Of a stretch of 60,314 nucleotides of DNA, positions 9,154 through 17,469 are shown in pieces. The notes beneath the pieces were generated by a model, which saw only the letters and a program-made list of their open reading frames with translations, did not search any database and was not told the origin of the DNA. Each line of letters opens with the position of its first letter. The stretch's first letter is position 1. A program made the position numbers and the translations under genes. This stretch comes from Clostridiales bacterium (lineage in GTDB: Bacteria; Bacillota; Clostridia; TANB77; SIG350), in the NCBI GenBank assembly GCA_015056545.1, contig SVGE01000002.1, positions 124,575 to 184,888 of the forward strand. Direction: 5' to 3'.

Positions 9154-9945
9154 ATGGAGAATTGGAAAGAAAAGGATGCTTTAATGGAAAAATCTATTAT
9201 CGAGATATATGAAATGGTTTTGAAAGGGATAATAAAATGTTTTCCATCAGGTTTTTGGGATGAAAAAGTTGCAAAGACTATTATAAAATATGTATATAAA
9301 GATTATTCTCGAAAACAGCTTTTGCAAATTGATTTTAAAACCGAACTTAAAGAGAGAAGGCTTTCATCAGCATTTAAAGTTTTTAATTATTCAACATTTA
9401 AATTATTAACATTTTGTTTTCCTGAACTTCAAATAAAACCATGGGAGTTAAAAGTTGTTCCTAATGGTTGTTGGAAAAACAAAGACAATGTTAAGGATGC
9501 TGTAAAAAATGCCTTTAAAAAAGCACGGATAAAAGAAAAAGATAAAATATGTCTTGCTTTTTCAGCAGATTTTTTAAGAAAATATGGCTTAAAGTCTCTT
9601 TTAGAAGAGTATACATTATATGAAATATTAGAAATAGCTTTTCCTGAATATGATTTTGTTGAAAGTGATTTAAACAAACAGTATAAATGGGAAAAAGAAA
9701 CTGCTATTAAAAACATAAAACATCTGATAGAAAATGTGTTAAATTGGGATTATAAAGCTGTGTGTGATAATATTTCAACAAATGTATTTTATGAAAATGG
9801 CTTAAGTGGTCTTTTAACTAAAGTATGTCATAATAGTGTATATGAGGCTTTGGAACTTGCTTATCCGGGAAAATATCAAAAAAAAGATTTAAAATCATAT
9901 AGTATAAAATATAATTTTGGAAGAGATGAAGCACCTATATCTTAG
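9154..9945 (+). CDS. Hypothetical repeat protein (second tandem paralog)
   Basis: 263 residues from ATG 9154, chosen because TTGGAGG lies 8 bases upstream; an in-frame ATG at 9130 overlaps the previous gene and precedes this site. It shares the architecture of its neighbour: FPSGFWDEKV at the start, CFPELQIKPWEL, VPNGCWKNKD, AFPEYDFVESDL and the closing AYPGKYQKKDLKSY, which mirrors the end of the first paralog. The pair looks like a gene duplication retained as an operon, with its own promoter and terminator. Function unknown; a protein- or nucleic-acid-binding helical scaffold is one guess. Confidence 0.75.
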   Translation: MENWKEKDALMEKSIIEIYEMVLKGIIKCFPSGFWDEKVAKTIIKYVYKDYSRKQLLQIDFKTELKERRLSSAFKVFNYSTFKLLTFCFPELQIKPWELKVVPNGCWKNKDNVKDAVKNAFKKARIKEKDKICLAFSADFLRKYGLKSLLEEYTLYEILEIAFPEYDFVESDLNKQYKWEKETAIKNIKHLIENVLNWDYKAVCDNISTNVFYENGLSGLLTKVCHNSVYEALELAYPGKYQKKDLKSYSIKYNFGRDEAPIS

Positions 9946-9959
9946 GTGCTTTATCTTTT
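9929..9959 (+). terminator. Intrinsic terminator after the tandem paralogs
   Basis: AAGCACCTA (9929-9937) pairs with TAGGTGCTT (9943-9951), overlapping the stop codon, followed by a T-rich tail. Confidence 0.8.
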
Positions 9960-10057
9960 GTTCTTGACAATATAAATTATATAAAATAAAATGTAATAAA
10001 GTAATATTTCACAAACTTAACACAATATTAATTTAAAATATACATGAGGTGATTATA

Positions 10058-10732
10058 ATTAAAATTTTAATAGTTGATGATGAAGAAAAGATTAGATATG
10101 TTATTAAACAATATGCAATGTTTAATGATTATGAGGTTATGGAAGCAAAAGATGGAATAGATGCAATTGATATATGTTCTAAAAATAGATTTGATATAAT
10201 TATTATGGATATAATGATGCCTAAATTAGATGGATTTTCAACAGTGAAAGAATTAAGAAAGAGAACTAATACTCCAATTATAATGCTTTCTGCTAGAGGA
10301 GAGGAATATGATAAATTAACAGCATTTGAATTAGGTATAGATGATTATGTTGTAAAGCCTTTTAGTCCAAAAGAATTAATGGCAAGAATAAAGGCTGTTT
10401 TGGCAAGAACTAATAAAAAAGTATCTACACATGAAAAAGAAACAAAATTTGAATATAAGGATTTATTAATTGACTTATTAGGCAGAGAAGTATATATAAA
10501 AGAGAAAAAATTAGAACTTACGCCAAAAGAATATGAATTACTTGTATATTTAATAGAAAATAAAAATATTGCACTTTCAAGAGATAAGATATTAAATGAT
10601 GTGTGGAGTTATGATTTTTATGGAGATAATAGAACAGTTGATACACATATTAAGATGTTAAGAAATAGTTTAGAGGAATATAGAGAAAATATAGTTACAG
10701 TAAGAGGAATGGGGTATAAATTTGAAGAATAA
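10058..10732 (+). CDS. OmpR/PhoB-family response regulator, likely AUU start
   Basis: Receiver domain (residues 1-120) with the acidic pair DDEE at 7-10, phospho-acceptor Asp51 in IIIMDIMMPKLDG, conserved Thr/Ser in IIMLSARG and Lys in VVKPFSPKEL; then a winged-helix DNA-binding domain ending VRGMGYKFEE. There is no ATG. The Shine-Dalgarno GAGGTG occupies 10046-10051; the only in-frame codon at normal spacing that gives the usual MKILIVDDE start is ATT at 10058 (spacing 6). An alternative GTG at 10049 lies inside the Shine-Dalgarno itself. The histidine kinase gene overlaps its end, so this is a two-component operon. Signal unknown. Confidence 0.93.
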   Translation: MKILIVDDEEKIRYVIKQYAMFNDYEVMEAKDGIDAIDICSKNRFDIIIMDIMMPKLDGFSTVKELRKRTNTPIIMLSARGEEYDKLTAFELGIDDYVVKPFSPKELMARIKAVLARTNKKVSTHEKETKFEYKDLLIDLLGREVYIKEKKLELTPKEYELLVYLIENKNIALSRDKILNDVWSYDFYGDNRTVDTHIKMLRNSLEEYRENIVTVRGMGYKFEE

Positions 10733-12146
10733 TATAAAAAACGGAAAAATAAAAAATAGTTCTTTGGTTACTAAATTATTATTGTCATTTATTTTATTTG
10801 CTATAGGTATTTTCGTTATATTATGGATTATGCAAGTTGTTTTTCTGCAAACATATTATAGTATAATGAAAAAAGGTGAGATAATAAAAATATCTAATAA
10901 TATTGTGAGGGAAAAAGTAGATAAAGATTTTTTATATGAATTAACAAGTTATGCATATAAAAATAATGTTACTATATATATGGCAGATAAAAATGGCAAA
11001 TTAATTTATGATTCAACAATTATTGAGGAAACAGATTTATATAATCAAACAATGAAAATACCATTACTATTATCTTGGGATAAATTAATTGATGAATTAA
11101 ATGATAGTGATGAAGAAATACTAAAATATACTTATAAAATTGATAGATTTAAAACTGAAATGTTTGTTTGTGCAAGAAAATTTAATGATAATGTACTTAT
11201 ATTAATCTCATCTATTGATCCAATAGATGCAACAACAAATGTATTAAGCAACCAATTGATGTATTGTACAGTTATTTCTTTAATAATATCTGTTATACTA
11301 TCTATTGTTATATCAAGAAGAATAGCAAAACCTATTGTAGTAATAGATAATCAAGCAAAAGAGTTAGCAAAAGGTAATTATGATATTAAATTTAAAAGAG
11401 CAGGATATTTAGAATTAGATAATTTGGTAGATACTCTTAATTATGCTACACAAGAACTTAGAAAAACAGATAATTTAAGAAAAGAACTTATTGCAAATGT
11501 TTCACATGATTTACGTACACCACTTACTATGATTAAAGCATATTCTGAGATGATAAGAGACATGTATATAGAGGATAAAGATAAGACAATAGAAAGTTTA
11601 AATACAATAATTGATGAAACAGATAGAATGACTAATTTAGTATCAGATATGTTAGATTTATCTAAGATAGAAAATAATAATATGGTTTTAAATATTAAAT
11701 CTATTAATATATATGAAATAACTAAAAGTATTATAGATAATTTTAAATTAGTTGATGAAAATAAGGATTTAATTATTAATATTAATTCAGAAACAGAAGT
11801 TTTTGTTAATTGTGATAAATCCAAAATTACGCAAGTTATATATAATTTGATTAGTAATGCTATCAATTATTCAGGTGATAATAAAGAAATAAAAATAGAT
11901 ATTAATCAAAACAAAGCTAAAGTAAAGTTTATGGTAAAAGATAATGGTCAGGGAATTAGTAAAGATGATTTACCATATATATGGGATAGATATTATAAAG
12001 CAAATAAAAAATATTCAAGAACTAGTCAGGGGTCTGGACTTGGATTAGCAATAGTTAAAAATATACTTGAACTTCATAAAGCTAAATATGGTGTTGAAAG
12101 TCAAGAAGGAATTGGCACAACTTTTTGGTTTGAACTTGATAAATAG
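10722..12146 (+). CDS. Membrane sensor histidine kinase
   Basis: 474 residues. Two transmembrane helices (about 19-43 and 180-198) flank a ~135-residue extracellular sensor, followed by HAMP (~198-250), HisKA with phospho-acceptor His262 in VSHDLRTPLTMIKAY, and an HATPase domain with N-box NLISNAINYS, DNGQGIS and GSGLGLAIV. The start is TTG 10722, seven bases after GGGG and overlapping the regulator stop by 11 bases; no ATG lies nearby. It should phosphorylate the partner regulator. The sensor region resembles the PhoR/WalK-type extracellular fold only in size. Confidence 0.93.
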   Translation: MKNNIKNGKIKNSSLVTKLLLSFILFAIGIFVILWIMQVVFLQTYYSIMKKGEIIKISNNIVREKVDKDFLYELTSYAYKNNVTIYMADKNGKLIYDSTIIEETDLYNQTMKIPLLLSWDKLIDELNDSDEEILKYTYKIDRFKTEMFVCARKFNDNVLILISSIDPIDATTNVLSNQLMYCTVISLIISVILSIVISRRIAKPIVVIDNQAKELAKGNYDIKFKRAGYLELDNLVDTLNYATQELRKTDNLRKELIANVSHDLRTPLTMIKAYSEMIRDMYIEDKDKTIESLNTIIDETDRMTNLVSDMLDLSKIENNNMVLNIKSINIYEITKSIIDNFKLVDENKDLIININSETEVFVNCDKSKITQVIYNLISNAINYSGDNKEIKIDINQNKAKVKFMVKDNGQGISKDDLPYIWDRYYKANKKYSRTSQGSGLGLAIVKNILELHKAKYGVESQEGIGTTFWFELDK

Positions 12147-12164
12147 TAAGAATTAGTATATAAT
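12136..12164 (+). promoter_or_regulatory. SigA-type promoter for the small-ORF cluster
   Basis: TTGATA (12136-12141), 17-base spacer, TATAAT (12159-12164). The -35 lies inside the end of the kinase gene. It serves the peptide at 12204 and the two small genes after it. Confidence 0.7.
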
Positions 12165-12203
12165 ATATAAACTGTAATTTATATCTATTAGGAGGGAATC
12201 TCT

Positions 12204-12236
12204 ATGATTACTGCGGATGAAAGACAGGATGGTTAA
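12204..12236 (+). CDS. Possible 10-residue leader peptide
   Basis: A very strong ribosome site (AGGAGGG, 12190-12196) with good spacing precedes an ATG that encodes only MITADERQDG before TAA. It lies about 35 bases downstream of the promoter start and 37 bases before a second AGGGAGGG site serving the next gene. It may be a leader peptide, or the remnant of a truncated gene. GCG and CAG codons differ from the local habit. Evidence is limited to the ribosome site. Confidence 0.3.
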   Translation: MITADERQDG

Positions 12237-12272
12237 AAAACAATTTTAATAAAATATTAGGGAGGGATTTTG

Positions 12273-12500
12273 ATGCTTGTTGAAAAAGTATTAGAATACA
12301 ATGTTTATTTGGTTGTTAATTTCTTTTTTGTATATCTTATACTTAATTGTTTTGGAATACCTAAAAGTAAGAAAAGAATTAAGGAAAAATCACTGTTGTA
12401 TTATCCAACAATAACGGAAAATGGAATTAAAGCAAGAGATGTTTTTCAATCATTGGCTCAAAATAATATTAAACCCAATTATTTAGGAATGGAGGATTAA
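12273..12500 (+). CDS. Small membrane-anchored hypothetical protein
   Basis: 75 residues from ATG 12273, with GGGAGGG 6 bases upstream. Residues ~8-28 are hydrophobic (VYLVVNFFFVYLILNCFGI), followed by a basic stretch (PKSKKRIKEK) and a polar tail, the layout of a single-pass protein with the tail inside. The next small gene starts 2 bases after the stop and its ribosome site lies inside this gene's last codons, so the two are tightly coupled. I do not recognise it. Confidence 0.6.
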   Translation: MLVEKVLEYNVYLVVNFFFVYLILNCFGIPKSKKRIKEKSLLYYPTITENGIKARDVFQSLAQNNIKPNYLGMED

Positions 12501-12502
12501 TT

Positions 12503-12781
12503 ATGCTAATTATGCTTCAGGATTTTACAGGTTCGTATTTGACACCAGAAGAAAGAAAACGGGAAGAACTTATGAAAAAGTGGAAAATTTCTGATTCGTT
12601 ACAATGGGGATGGATATTCTTTAAGAAACATTTTGCTTCATATAAAGAGGGAAATAGTCGTAAGTTTGTAATAATTAATAACTTAAGGCCAAATGTTCAT
12701 GAATTATTAAAATTTGAAGGACATAAGGTAAAAAGGTATACAAATCCTTCAACTGGACATTACTATTATATTTATTTATAA
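12503..12781 (+). CDS. Small hypothetical protein
   Basis: 92 residues, soluble, basic and aromatic-rich (DSLQWGWIFFKKHF, STGHYYYIYL). GGAGG lies 8 bases upstream of ATG 12503, within the end of the previous gene. It is the last member of the promoter-driven cluster and is followed at once by a strong terminator. Codons such as CGG and CGT set it apart from uvrC next door. No family recognised; a partner function with the preceding small membrane protein is inference from coupling only. Confidence 0.6.
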   Translation: MLIMLQDFTGSYLTPEERKREELMKKWKISDSLQWGWIFFKKHFASYKEGNSRKFVIINNLRPNVHELLKFEGHKVKRYTNPSTGHYYYIYL

Positions 12782-12785
12782 AACT

Positions 12786-12824
12786 AAAAACAATACTGAT
12801 ATTATTTATTAGTATTGTTTTTTT
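12786..12824 (+). terminator. Intrinsic terminator of the small-ORF cluster
   Basis: AAAACAATACT pairs with AGTATTGTTTT around a short A/T loop, followed by more Ts. Confidence 0.85.
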
Positions 12825-12863
12825 GTATAAAAATATGTTAAAGTATATATGGTGATAATAAAA

Positions 12864-14669
12864 ATGTTTGATATAAAACAAGAATTAAAAAATCTACCAG
12901 AAAAACCTGGTGTATATTTAATGAAAAATGGTAATCAAATAATTTATGTTGGAAAAGCAGTTATTTTAAAAAATAGAGTTAGACAATATTTCCAAAAGAA
13001 TAATAAAACAGCTAGAATTGAAAAAATGGTTAGTCTAATTACTAGTTTTGAATATATAGTTACAGATTCAGAAGTTGAAGCATTAATGCTAGAGTGTAAT
13101 TTAATTAAGTTATATAGACCTAAGTTTAATGTTATGCTTAAAGATGATAAAATGTATCCATATATTAAAATAACAAATGAGGATTTTCCAGTTGTATACA
13201 TGACTAGAAGGTTAGTTAATGATGGTGGAAAATATTTTGGTCCATATACAGATATTATGCAAGTCAAAGAGGCTCTTTCATATATAAAAAATGAATATAA
13301 AATTAGACAATGTAGAACTAGTAGTAAGCAGTTATTTAGAAAAGATAGAGCTTGCATTAATTATCAAATGGGTAAATGTTTAGCACCTTGCAGAGATTAT
13401 ATTTCAAAAGAAGAGTATTCTAAAATGATAGATGAAATTTCACATATATTGTCTGGAAATATTTCAGATATAGTAAAAAAATTAGAAAAGGAAATGCAAG
13501 AATATAGTGAAAAGTTCGAATTCGAAAAAGCAGCACAGATAAGAGATAGAATTAATAATATTAAATCATTAATACAAACACAAAAAGTTTCTAATTTTAA
13601 TGAAAATGATATTGATGTTATTGGAACATATAGAAGCGGAGATAAAGTATGTTTGCAAATATTTTTTGTTAGAAAGCAAAAACTTATTGGTAGAGAAAAT
13701 TATTTTTTTGAAGATACAATAGATATTGATGAAGCGGAAATAATTAATTCATTTATGAAACAATATTATACAAAAGCTATTGAAATACCTAGTAAAATAA
13801 TGGTTAAATATGATATAGAAGATGAGAGTTTAATTGAATTTTTAAATAATAAAAAGGGAACAAAAGTAGAGATTAAGACGCCTAAAAAGGGACAGAAATT
13901 AAAGTTTGTAGAAATGGCTGAAAATAACGCAAAAATAGCCCTTGAAAATCTAAATAAAAATATTAATCTGAATAAAGAATATCTTGAAAAATTGACTAAA
14001 CTATTAGATATATCACTTGTTTCTAAAAAAGTAGAGTGTTATGATATTTCAAATATATCTGGAACTAATATTGTAGGTGGTATGATAGTATTAGAAAATG
14101 GAGATTTTAAGAAAAGTAAGTATAAGAAATTTAAGATAAGAGATATGGAAGACCAAGATGATCCAAGATGTATGGCACAAGTTATAGATAGAAGACTTAA
14201 TAAAAGTATTAATGAAAATAATGAAGCTTTTAATCCATTACCAGATTTAATTTTATTAGATGGAGGAATAACACAAATAAATGCGGTAAAATCAATACTT
14301 GAAAAATATAATGTAAAAATAGATATATTTGGTATGGTTAAAGATGATAAACATAGAACAAGAGCATTAATGGATATAGATGGCAATATTATAGAATTTA
14401 ATGATGATGATATAAAAAGATATGTTACAAATATTCAAGATGAAATTCATAATTATACAATAACATATCATAGAAAATTAAGAGATAGTGAAATAAGTAA
14501 ATCAAAGTTAGATGAAATAAGTGGAATAGGGGATAAAAAGAAAATAGAATTATTAAAAAAATTTGGTAGTATTGAAGAAATAAAAAATGCTACAATTGAA
14601 GACTTGGTTAAAGTTAAAGGAATTACACATAAACTTGCTAATGATATTTTAGATAAATTAAATAAATAA
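12864..14669 (+). CDS. uvrC: Excinuclease ABC subunit C
   Basis: Makes the two incisions in nucleotide excision repair after UvrAB damage recognition. The GIY-YIG domain begins PEKPGVYLMKNGNQIIYVGK (residues ~8-27); a central UVR motif (FEFEKAAQIRDRI) contacts UvrB; the RNase H-like nuclease has CYDISNISGTNIVGGMIV and LPDLILLDGG; tandem helix-hairpin-helix motifs close the protein (ISGIGDKKKIELLKKFG, VKGITHKLANDIL). Four cysteines (CRTSS, CINYQ, CLAPC) match the FeS/zinc segment common in UvrC. I start at ATG 12864 (601 residues) because GGTGAT lies upstream; ATG 12849 lies before it. Confidence 0.97.
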   Translation: MFDIKQELKNLPEKPGVYLMKNGNQIIYVGKAVILKNRVRQYFQKNNKTARIEKMVSLITSFEYIVTDSEVEALMLECNLIKLYRPKFNVMLKDDKMYPYIKITNEDFPVVYMTRRLVNDGGKYFGPYTDIMQVKEALSYIKNEYKIRQCRTSSKQLFRKDRACINYQMGKCLAPCRDYISKEEYSKMIDEISHILSGNISDIVKKLEKEMQEYSEKFEFEKAAQIRDRINNIKSLIQTQKVSNFNENDIDVIGTYRSGDKVCLQIFFVRKQKLIGRENYFFEDTIDIDEAEIINSFMKQYYTKAIEIPSKIMVKYDIEDESLIEFLNNKKGTKVEIKTPKKGQKLKFVEMAENNAKIALENLNKNINLNKEYLEKLTKLLDISLVSKKVECYDISNISGTNIVGGMIVLENGDFKKSKYKKFKIRDMEDQDDPRCMAQVIDRRLNKSINENNEAFNPLPDLILLDGGITQINAVKSILEKYNVKIDIFGMVKDDKHRTRALMDIDGNIIEFNDDDIKRYVTNIQDEIHNYTITYHRKLRDSEISKSKLDEISGIGDKKKIELLKKFGSIEEIKNATIEDLVKVKGITHKLANDILDKLNK

Positions 14670-14671
14670 TA

Positions 14672-14700
14672 TTGACATTACTAAAATATGGTAATATAAT
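14672..14700 (+). promoter_or_regulatory. Consensus SigA promoter for a small RNA
   Basis: TTGACA (14672-14677) and TATAAT (14695-14700), both perfect, with the ideal 17-base spacer. It starts immediately after the uvrC stop and no plausible coding sequence follows; the transcript should begin near 14706. Confidence 0.85.
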
Positions 14701-14706
14701 AAAGAT

Positions 14707-14809
14707 AGAAATCGAATTAATACAAAAAGTATTAATGTTGATAGATTTCTACTAAAGTCATATTCAATAGAATTATTTAAAAAAGAGTGGTTATGGCCCA
14801 CTCTTTTTT
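14707..14809 (+). ncRNA. Candidate small RNA with its own promoter and terminator
   Basis: About 100 bases starting seven bases after a perfect -10 box. The 5' half folds as a bulged stem: AGAAATC (14707-14713) with GATTTCT (14744-14750), and inside it ATTAATAC (14716-14723) with GTATTAAT (14729-14736), loop AAAAA. A ~30-base linker (14751-14780) is predicted single stranded and could be the base-pairing region. The 3' end is an intrinsic terminator: AAAAGAGTGG (14781-14790), loop, CCACTCTTTT (14798-14807). There is no ribosome site with an ORF inside it. It does not match 6S, SRP RNA, tmRNA or RNase P in size or motifs known to me. Confidence 0.7.
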
Positions 14810-14873
14810 CTATTATGTACTTCATATTTTTGAAGCTAAAATTATTAGAAATATCATAAACATGAAATACACT

Positions 14874-14907
14874 AAAAAGGAAAATTCAATTTTGAATTTT
14901 CCTTTTT
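14874..14907 (-). terminator. Terminator of the rqcH transcript
   Basis: AAAAAGGAAAATTCAA (14874-14889) and TTGAATTTTCCTTTTT (14892-14907) form a perfect 16-base stem. On the minus strand it ends the rqcH unit; being symmetric, it could also stop leftover plus-strand transcription. Confidence 0.88.
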
Positions 14908-14923
14908 ACAATATTTTTAAATC

Positions 14924-16648
14924 TTATTTAATAATATATTCTTCATGTTTATCTGGAGTAGTATATATAGATTTATAATCTGTATATATAACCATTCCAG
15001 GTTTATTAAATGGATGTTTTTTTACATATTTAATTAAGCAATAATCAACCATAACTTTACTAGAAGTTTGACCTTTTGAGTAATATGCAGATAAATTACT
15101 TGCAAATTCAATAATTTTATCTGGAATATTATTGTTATTGCTATTTTTAATAATAACATGACTTCCATGAATCCCTTGTGTATGTAACCACATATCATTA
15201 TTATTAGCAAATTTATGTGTTAAATAATCATTTTGAATATTATTTTTACCTACATATATATCATAACCTTCATATGTATATTTTATAGGTTCAGATTTAA
15301 TATTATTTTTACTAGTTTCTTTTTTCTTTTGAATTTTGATATATTTTTGATTAATTAATTCTTGTTTAATAATACTAAGTTCATCAATATTATTACTTGC
15401 TTCGGTATTAAAAAGTACTGATTCAAGATAATTAAGCTCATTTTCTATTAATTCTTTTTGAGAAATAGAGTACGTATATGTAGTTTTTAATTTATTATAT
15501 TTTTTAAAATATTTTTGTGCATTTAAACTTAATGAACAAGTATTATCTATTGGGATTGTTATTAAATTATTATTATTATAATAGTTTTCTACAGATATAT
15601 TTTCATATCTTTCATTATTAGAAAATCTATACAAATTTGAGTTAATTAATTCACCATATATTCTATAATCTTCAAGTTTTTCACATTCTTTAAGATTTTT
15701 ATTTACTATTTTTAAATTTTTATTTAATTTAGAAATATATGTAGATACATTTCTAGTTAAATTTTGTTTTAATTCATTAATTTGTTTATTTTGCTCAAAA
15801 GAAATGTAATATTCATCTATATATTTATTTATACTAAAATCATTAGTATAAGATACTGTAAAATCTAGATACATATTTTTATTATCTTCATTTTTTATAT
15901 CTATTTTATTACTGTCTATTTTCTGAATTATATTATTAATTTCATTATATATTATTTTAATATTATCTTTTGATAAATCTTTAATTTGAACATCTTTTGA
16001 TATATTACATATTTTTAATAATTCAAAACAAAAAAAATTACTAAAACCATTAAATGTAGATATTAAAAACCTAGAGATATTATCTTCTTTTTCTATATAA
16101 TTTTGTATAAGTTTATCAAATTCATCTAAACTAGTATTTTCAATACTTACTTTAGTTTTAGGATAATCATATTCAAGACCAGGCAAGACAGTTCTTACAC
16201 TACTTACACTATCATCAACATGTTTTAAACTATCTATAATTTTCATATTATTATTAACTAAAATACAATTACTGTGTTTTCCCATAAGTTCAATAATTAG
16301 GTATTTAGTTTCTTTATCATTCATTTCATTATATCCTTCGAACTCAATAAAAATTATTCTATCAAATAAATATTGTTTGATAGAATTAATTCTATAATTT
16401 TGTAAATGTTTTCTAATAACCATACAAAACATTGAAGGAGAAAGGGGAAGTGTTTTAACTTTACTAGTTAAATTTATTCTAGCTTCATTTGCATTTAAAT
16501 TAATATTTAGTATATATTTCTGATTATTATATATATGAATATATATTTCATTTTTACTTGGCATAGATAATTTTTCAACTTTTCCACCAATAAGCACACT
16601 ATTTAATTCATTAATAACACTTCTTGTTATTATACCATCATATATCAT
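14924..16648 (-). CDS. rqcH: Ribosome quality-control protein RqcH (NFACT family)
   Basis: Binds stalled 50S-peptidyl-tRNA complexes and recruits tRNA-Ala to add C-terminal alanine tails that mark the peptide for degradation. Residues 1-~135 form NFACT-N (MIYDGIITRSVINEL at the start); the diagnostic Asp96-Arg97 pair (YLFDRIIF) and Glu120 in IIELMGKHSNCIL agree with the residues essential in Bacillus RqcH. A long coiled-coil middle follows, then NFACT-R (YEGYDIYVGKNN, WLHTQGIHGSHVII). I start at 16648 because GGAGGG lies 5 bases upstream; 574 residues is normal. It sits 11 bases after the Fic gene, in the same unit. Confidence 0.95.
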   Translation of the reverse strand: MIYDGIITRSVINELNSVLIGGKVEKLSMPSKNEIYIHIYNNQKYILNINLNANEARINLTSKVKTLPLSPSMFCMVIRKHLQNYRINSIKQYLFDRIIFIEFEGYNEMNDKETKYLIIELMGKHSNCILVNNNMKIIDSLKHVDDSVSSVRTVLPGLEYDYPKTKVSIENTSLDEFDKLIQNYIEKEDNISRFLISTFNGFSNFFCFELLKICNISKDVQIKDLSKDNIKIIYNEINNIIQKIDSNKIDIKNEDNKNMYLDFTVSYTNDFSINKYIDEYYISFEQNKQINELKQNLTRNVSTYISKLNKNLKIVNKNLKECEKLEDYRIYGELINSNLYRFSNNERYENISVENYYNNNNLITIPIDNTCSLSLNAQKYFKKYNKLKTTYTYSISQKELIENELNYLESVLFNTEASNNIDELSIIKQELINQKYIKIQKKKETSKNNIKSEPIKYTYEGYDIYVGKNNIQNDYLTHKFANNNDMWLHTQGIHGSHVIIKNSNNNNIPDKIIEFASNLSAYYSKGQTSSKVMVDYCLIKYVKKHPFNKPGMVIYTDYKSIYTTPDKHEEYIIK

Positions 16649-16659
16649 TTTTCCCTCCG

Positions 16660-17253
16660 CTATTTTAAAGATAAGCAATTAAGCAATATATTTTCTAAAT
16701 CAGTTGGATCAACAACAGATTTAATACAAGCATTTAAAATTTCAGTTGCATTAATATTTTGTGTATCTAAAATATATCCTGCATTAAAAGCTATTTGTCT
16801 TGTAAATTCTCTTATTGTTCTACCATTACCTTCACGGAAGGGATGTAAAACATTTAATTCAGCCATATAATATGCTAATCTTTTTGCCATATCTTTAATG
16901 TTTAAACCTTTTAAGTAATTTTCTTCTTTTAACTCATTTAATAATTTTATTAATTCTTTATCTATAAATTGCCATTGAGCAAAACTAAAATTCCCTTTTG
17001 CAATATTTTCAGTTCTAAATAAACCAGCAAAAGGGTATATATCTTCAAATAAAAACTCATGAATTCCAACAAAATGATGTATATCAAAATTAAAAATTTG
17101 ATTATTTTGTCTTAGTTCATATAATTTAGCTAAAACTATTTTTCTTTCAATTTCAAATAGTTTATCATTATCTTGTATATCAAATTTGTTTTTCAATACA
17201 TTGCTATTAGGGTAACAATATATTGAATTTCTAGATTCATAAAGTTCGTACAT
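16660..17253 (-). CDS. Fic-family AMP-transferase (probable toxin component)
   Basis: 197 residues with the complete Fic core HPFREGNGRTIREF (catalytic His137, anion-hole loop, Arg residues), preceded by the flap region FAGLFRTENIAKGNF. Fic enzymes transfer AMP from ATP to Ser/Thr/Tyr of target proteins. No inhibitory (S/T)xxxE(G/N) helix is seen at either end of this protein, so it is class I, controlled by a separate antitoxin, and a short VbhA-like gene lies directly upstream. GAGGTG precedes ATG 17253. Being co-transcribed with rqcH is unusual. Target unknown. Confidence 0.93.
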   Translation of the reverse strand: MYELYESRNSIYCYPNSNVLKNKFDIQDNDKLFEIERKIVLAKLYELRQNNQIFNFDIHHFVGIHEFLFEDIYPFAGLFRTENIAKGNFSFAQWQFIDKELIKLLNELKEENYLKGLNIKDMAKRLAYYMAELNVLHPFREGNGRTIREFTRQIAFNAGYILDTQNINATEILNACIKSVVDPTDLENILLNCLSLK

Positions 17254-17263
17254 ATTATCACCT

Positions 17264-17431
17264 CTATAACGTATCTTTTGTAATTATATTTATCATTTCA
17301 TTCATAGTAATTTCATTATTTGAATATCTTTTTAAAAGTGCTACATCTGCATCAGTAACAACCATATTTTCAATAGCAAATTCTTTTCTTAGGTTTGCTA
17401 TATCAAATTCAAATTTTTCTTCATTAGACAT
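17264..17431 (-). CDS. VbhA-like antitoxin of the Fic protein
   Basis: A 55-residue protein, ATG at 17431 and TAG at 17264, with AAGGAG upstream of the ATG. Its stop lies 10 bases before the Fic start codon, and the Fic ribosome site begins at the stop, so translation is coupled. The sequence has the short two-helix layout of VbhA/FicA antitoxins: an N-terminal helix with EFAIEN, where the EN pair fits the inhibitory glutamate motif (Ser/Thr position replaced by Glu), and RYSNNEITMNEMI near the end, like the usual G-E-I-T..E-L-I segment. The glutamate would block ATP gamma-phosphate binding in the Fic pocket. Confidence 0.8.
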   Translation of the reverse strand: MSNEEKFEFDIANLRKEFAIENMVVTDADVALLKRYSNNEITMNEMINIITKDTL

Positions 17432-17469
17432 AATATTACTCCTTTTTTCTTAATTTTACCCACATATAT

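Noticed and set aside
14787-14978. 63-codon open frame across the small RNA terminator
   Set aside because: It spans two terminator hairpins, lacks a ribosome site and overlaps the end of rqcH on the opposite strand.
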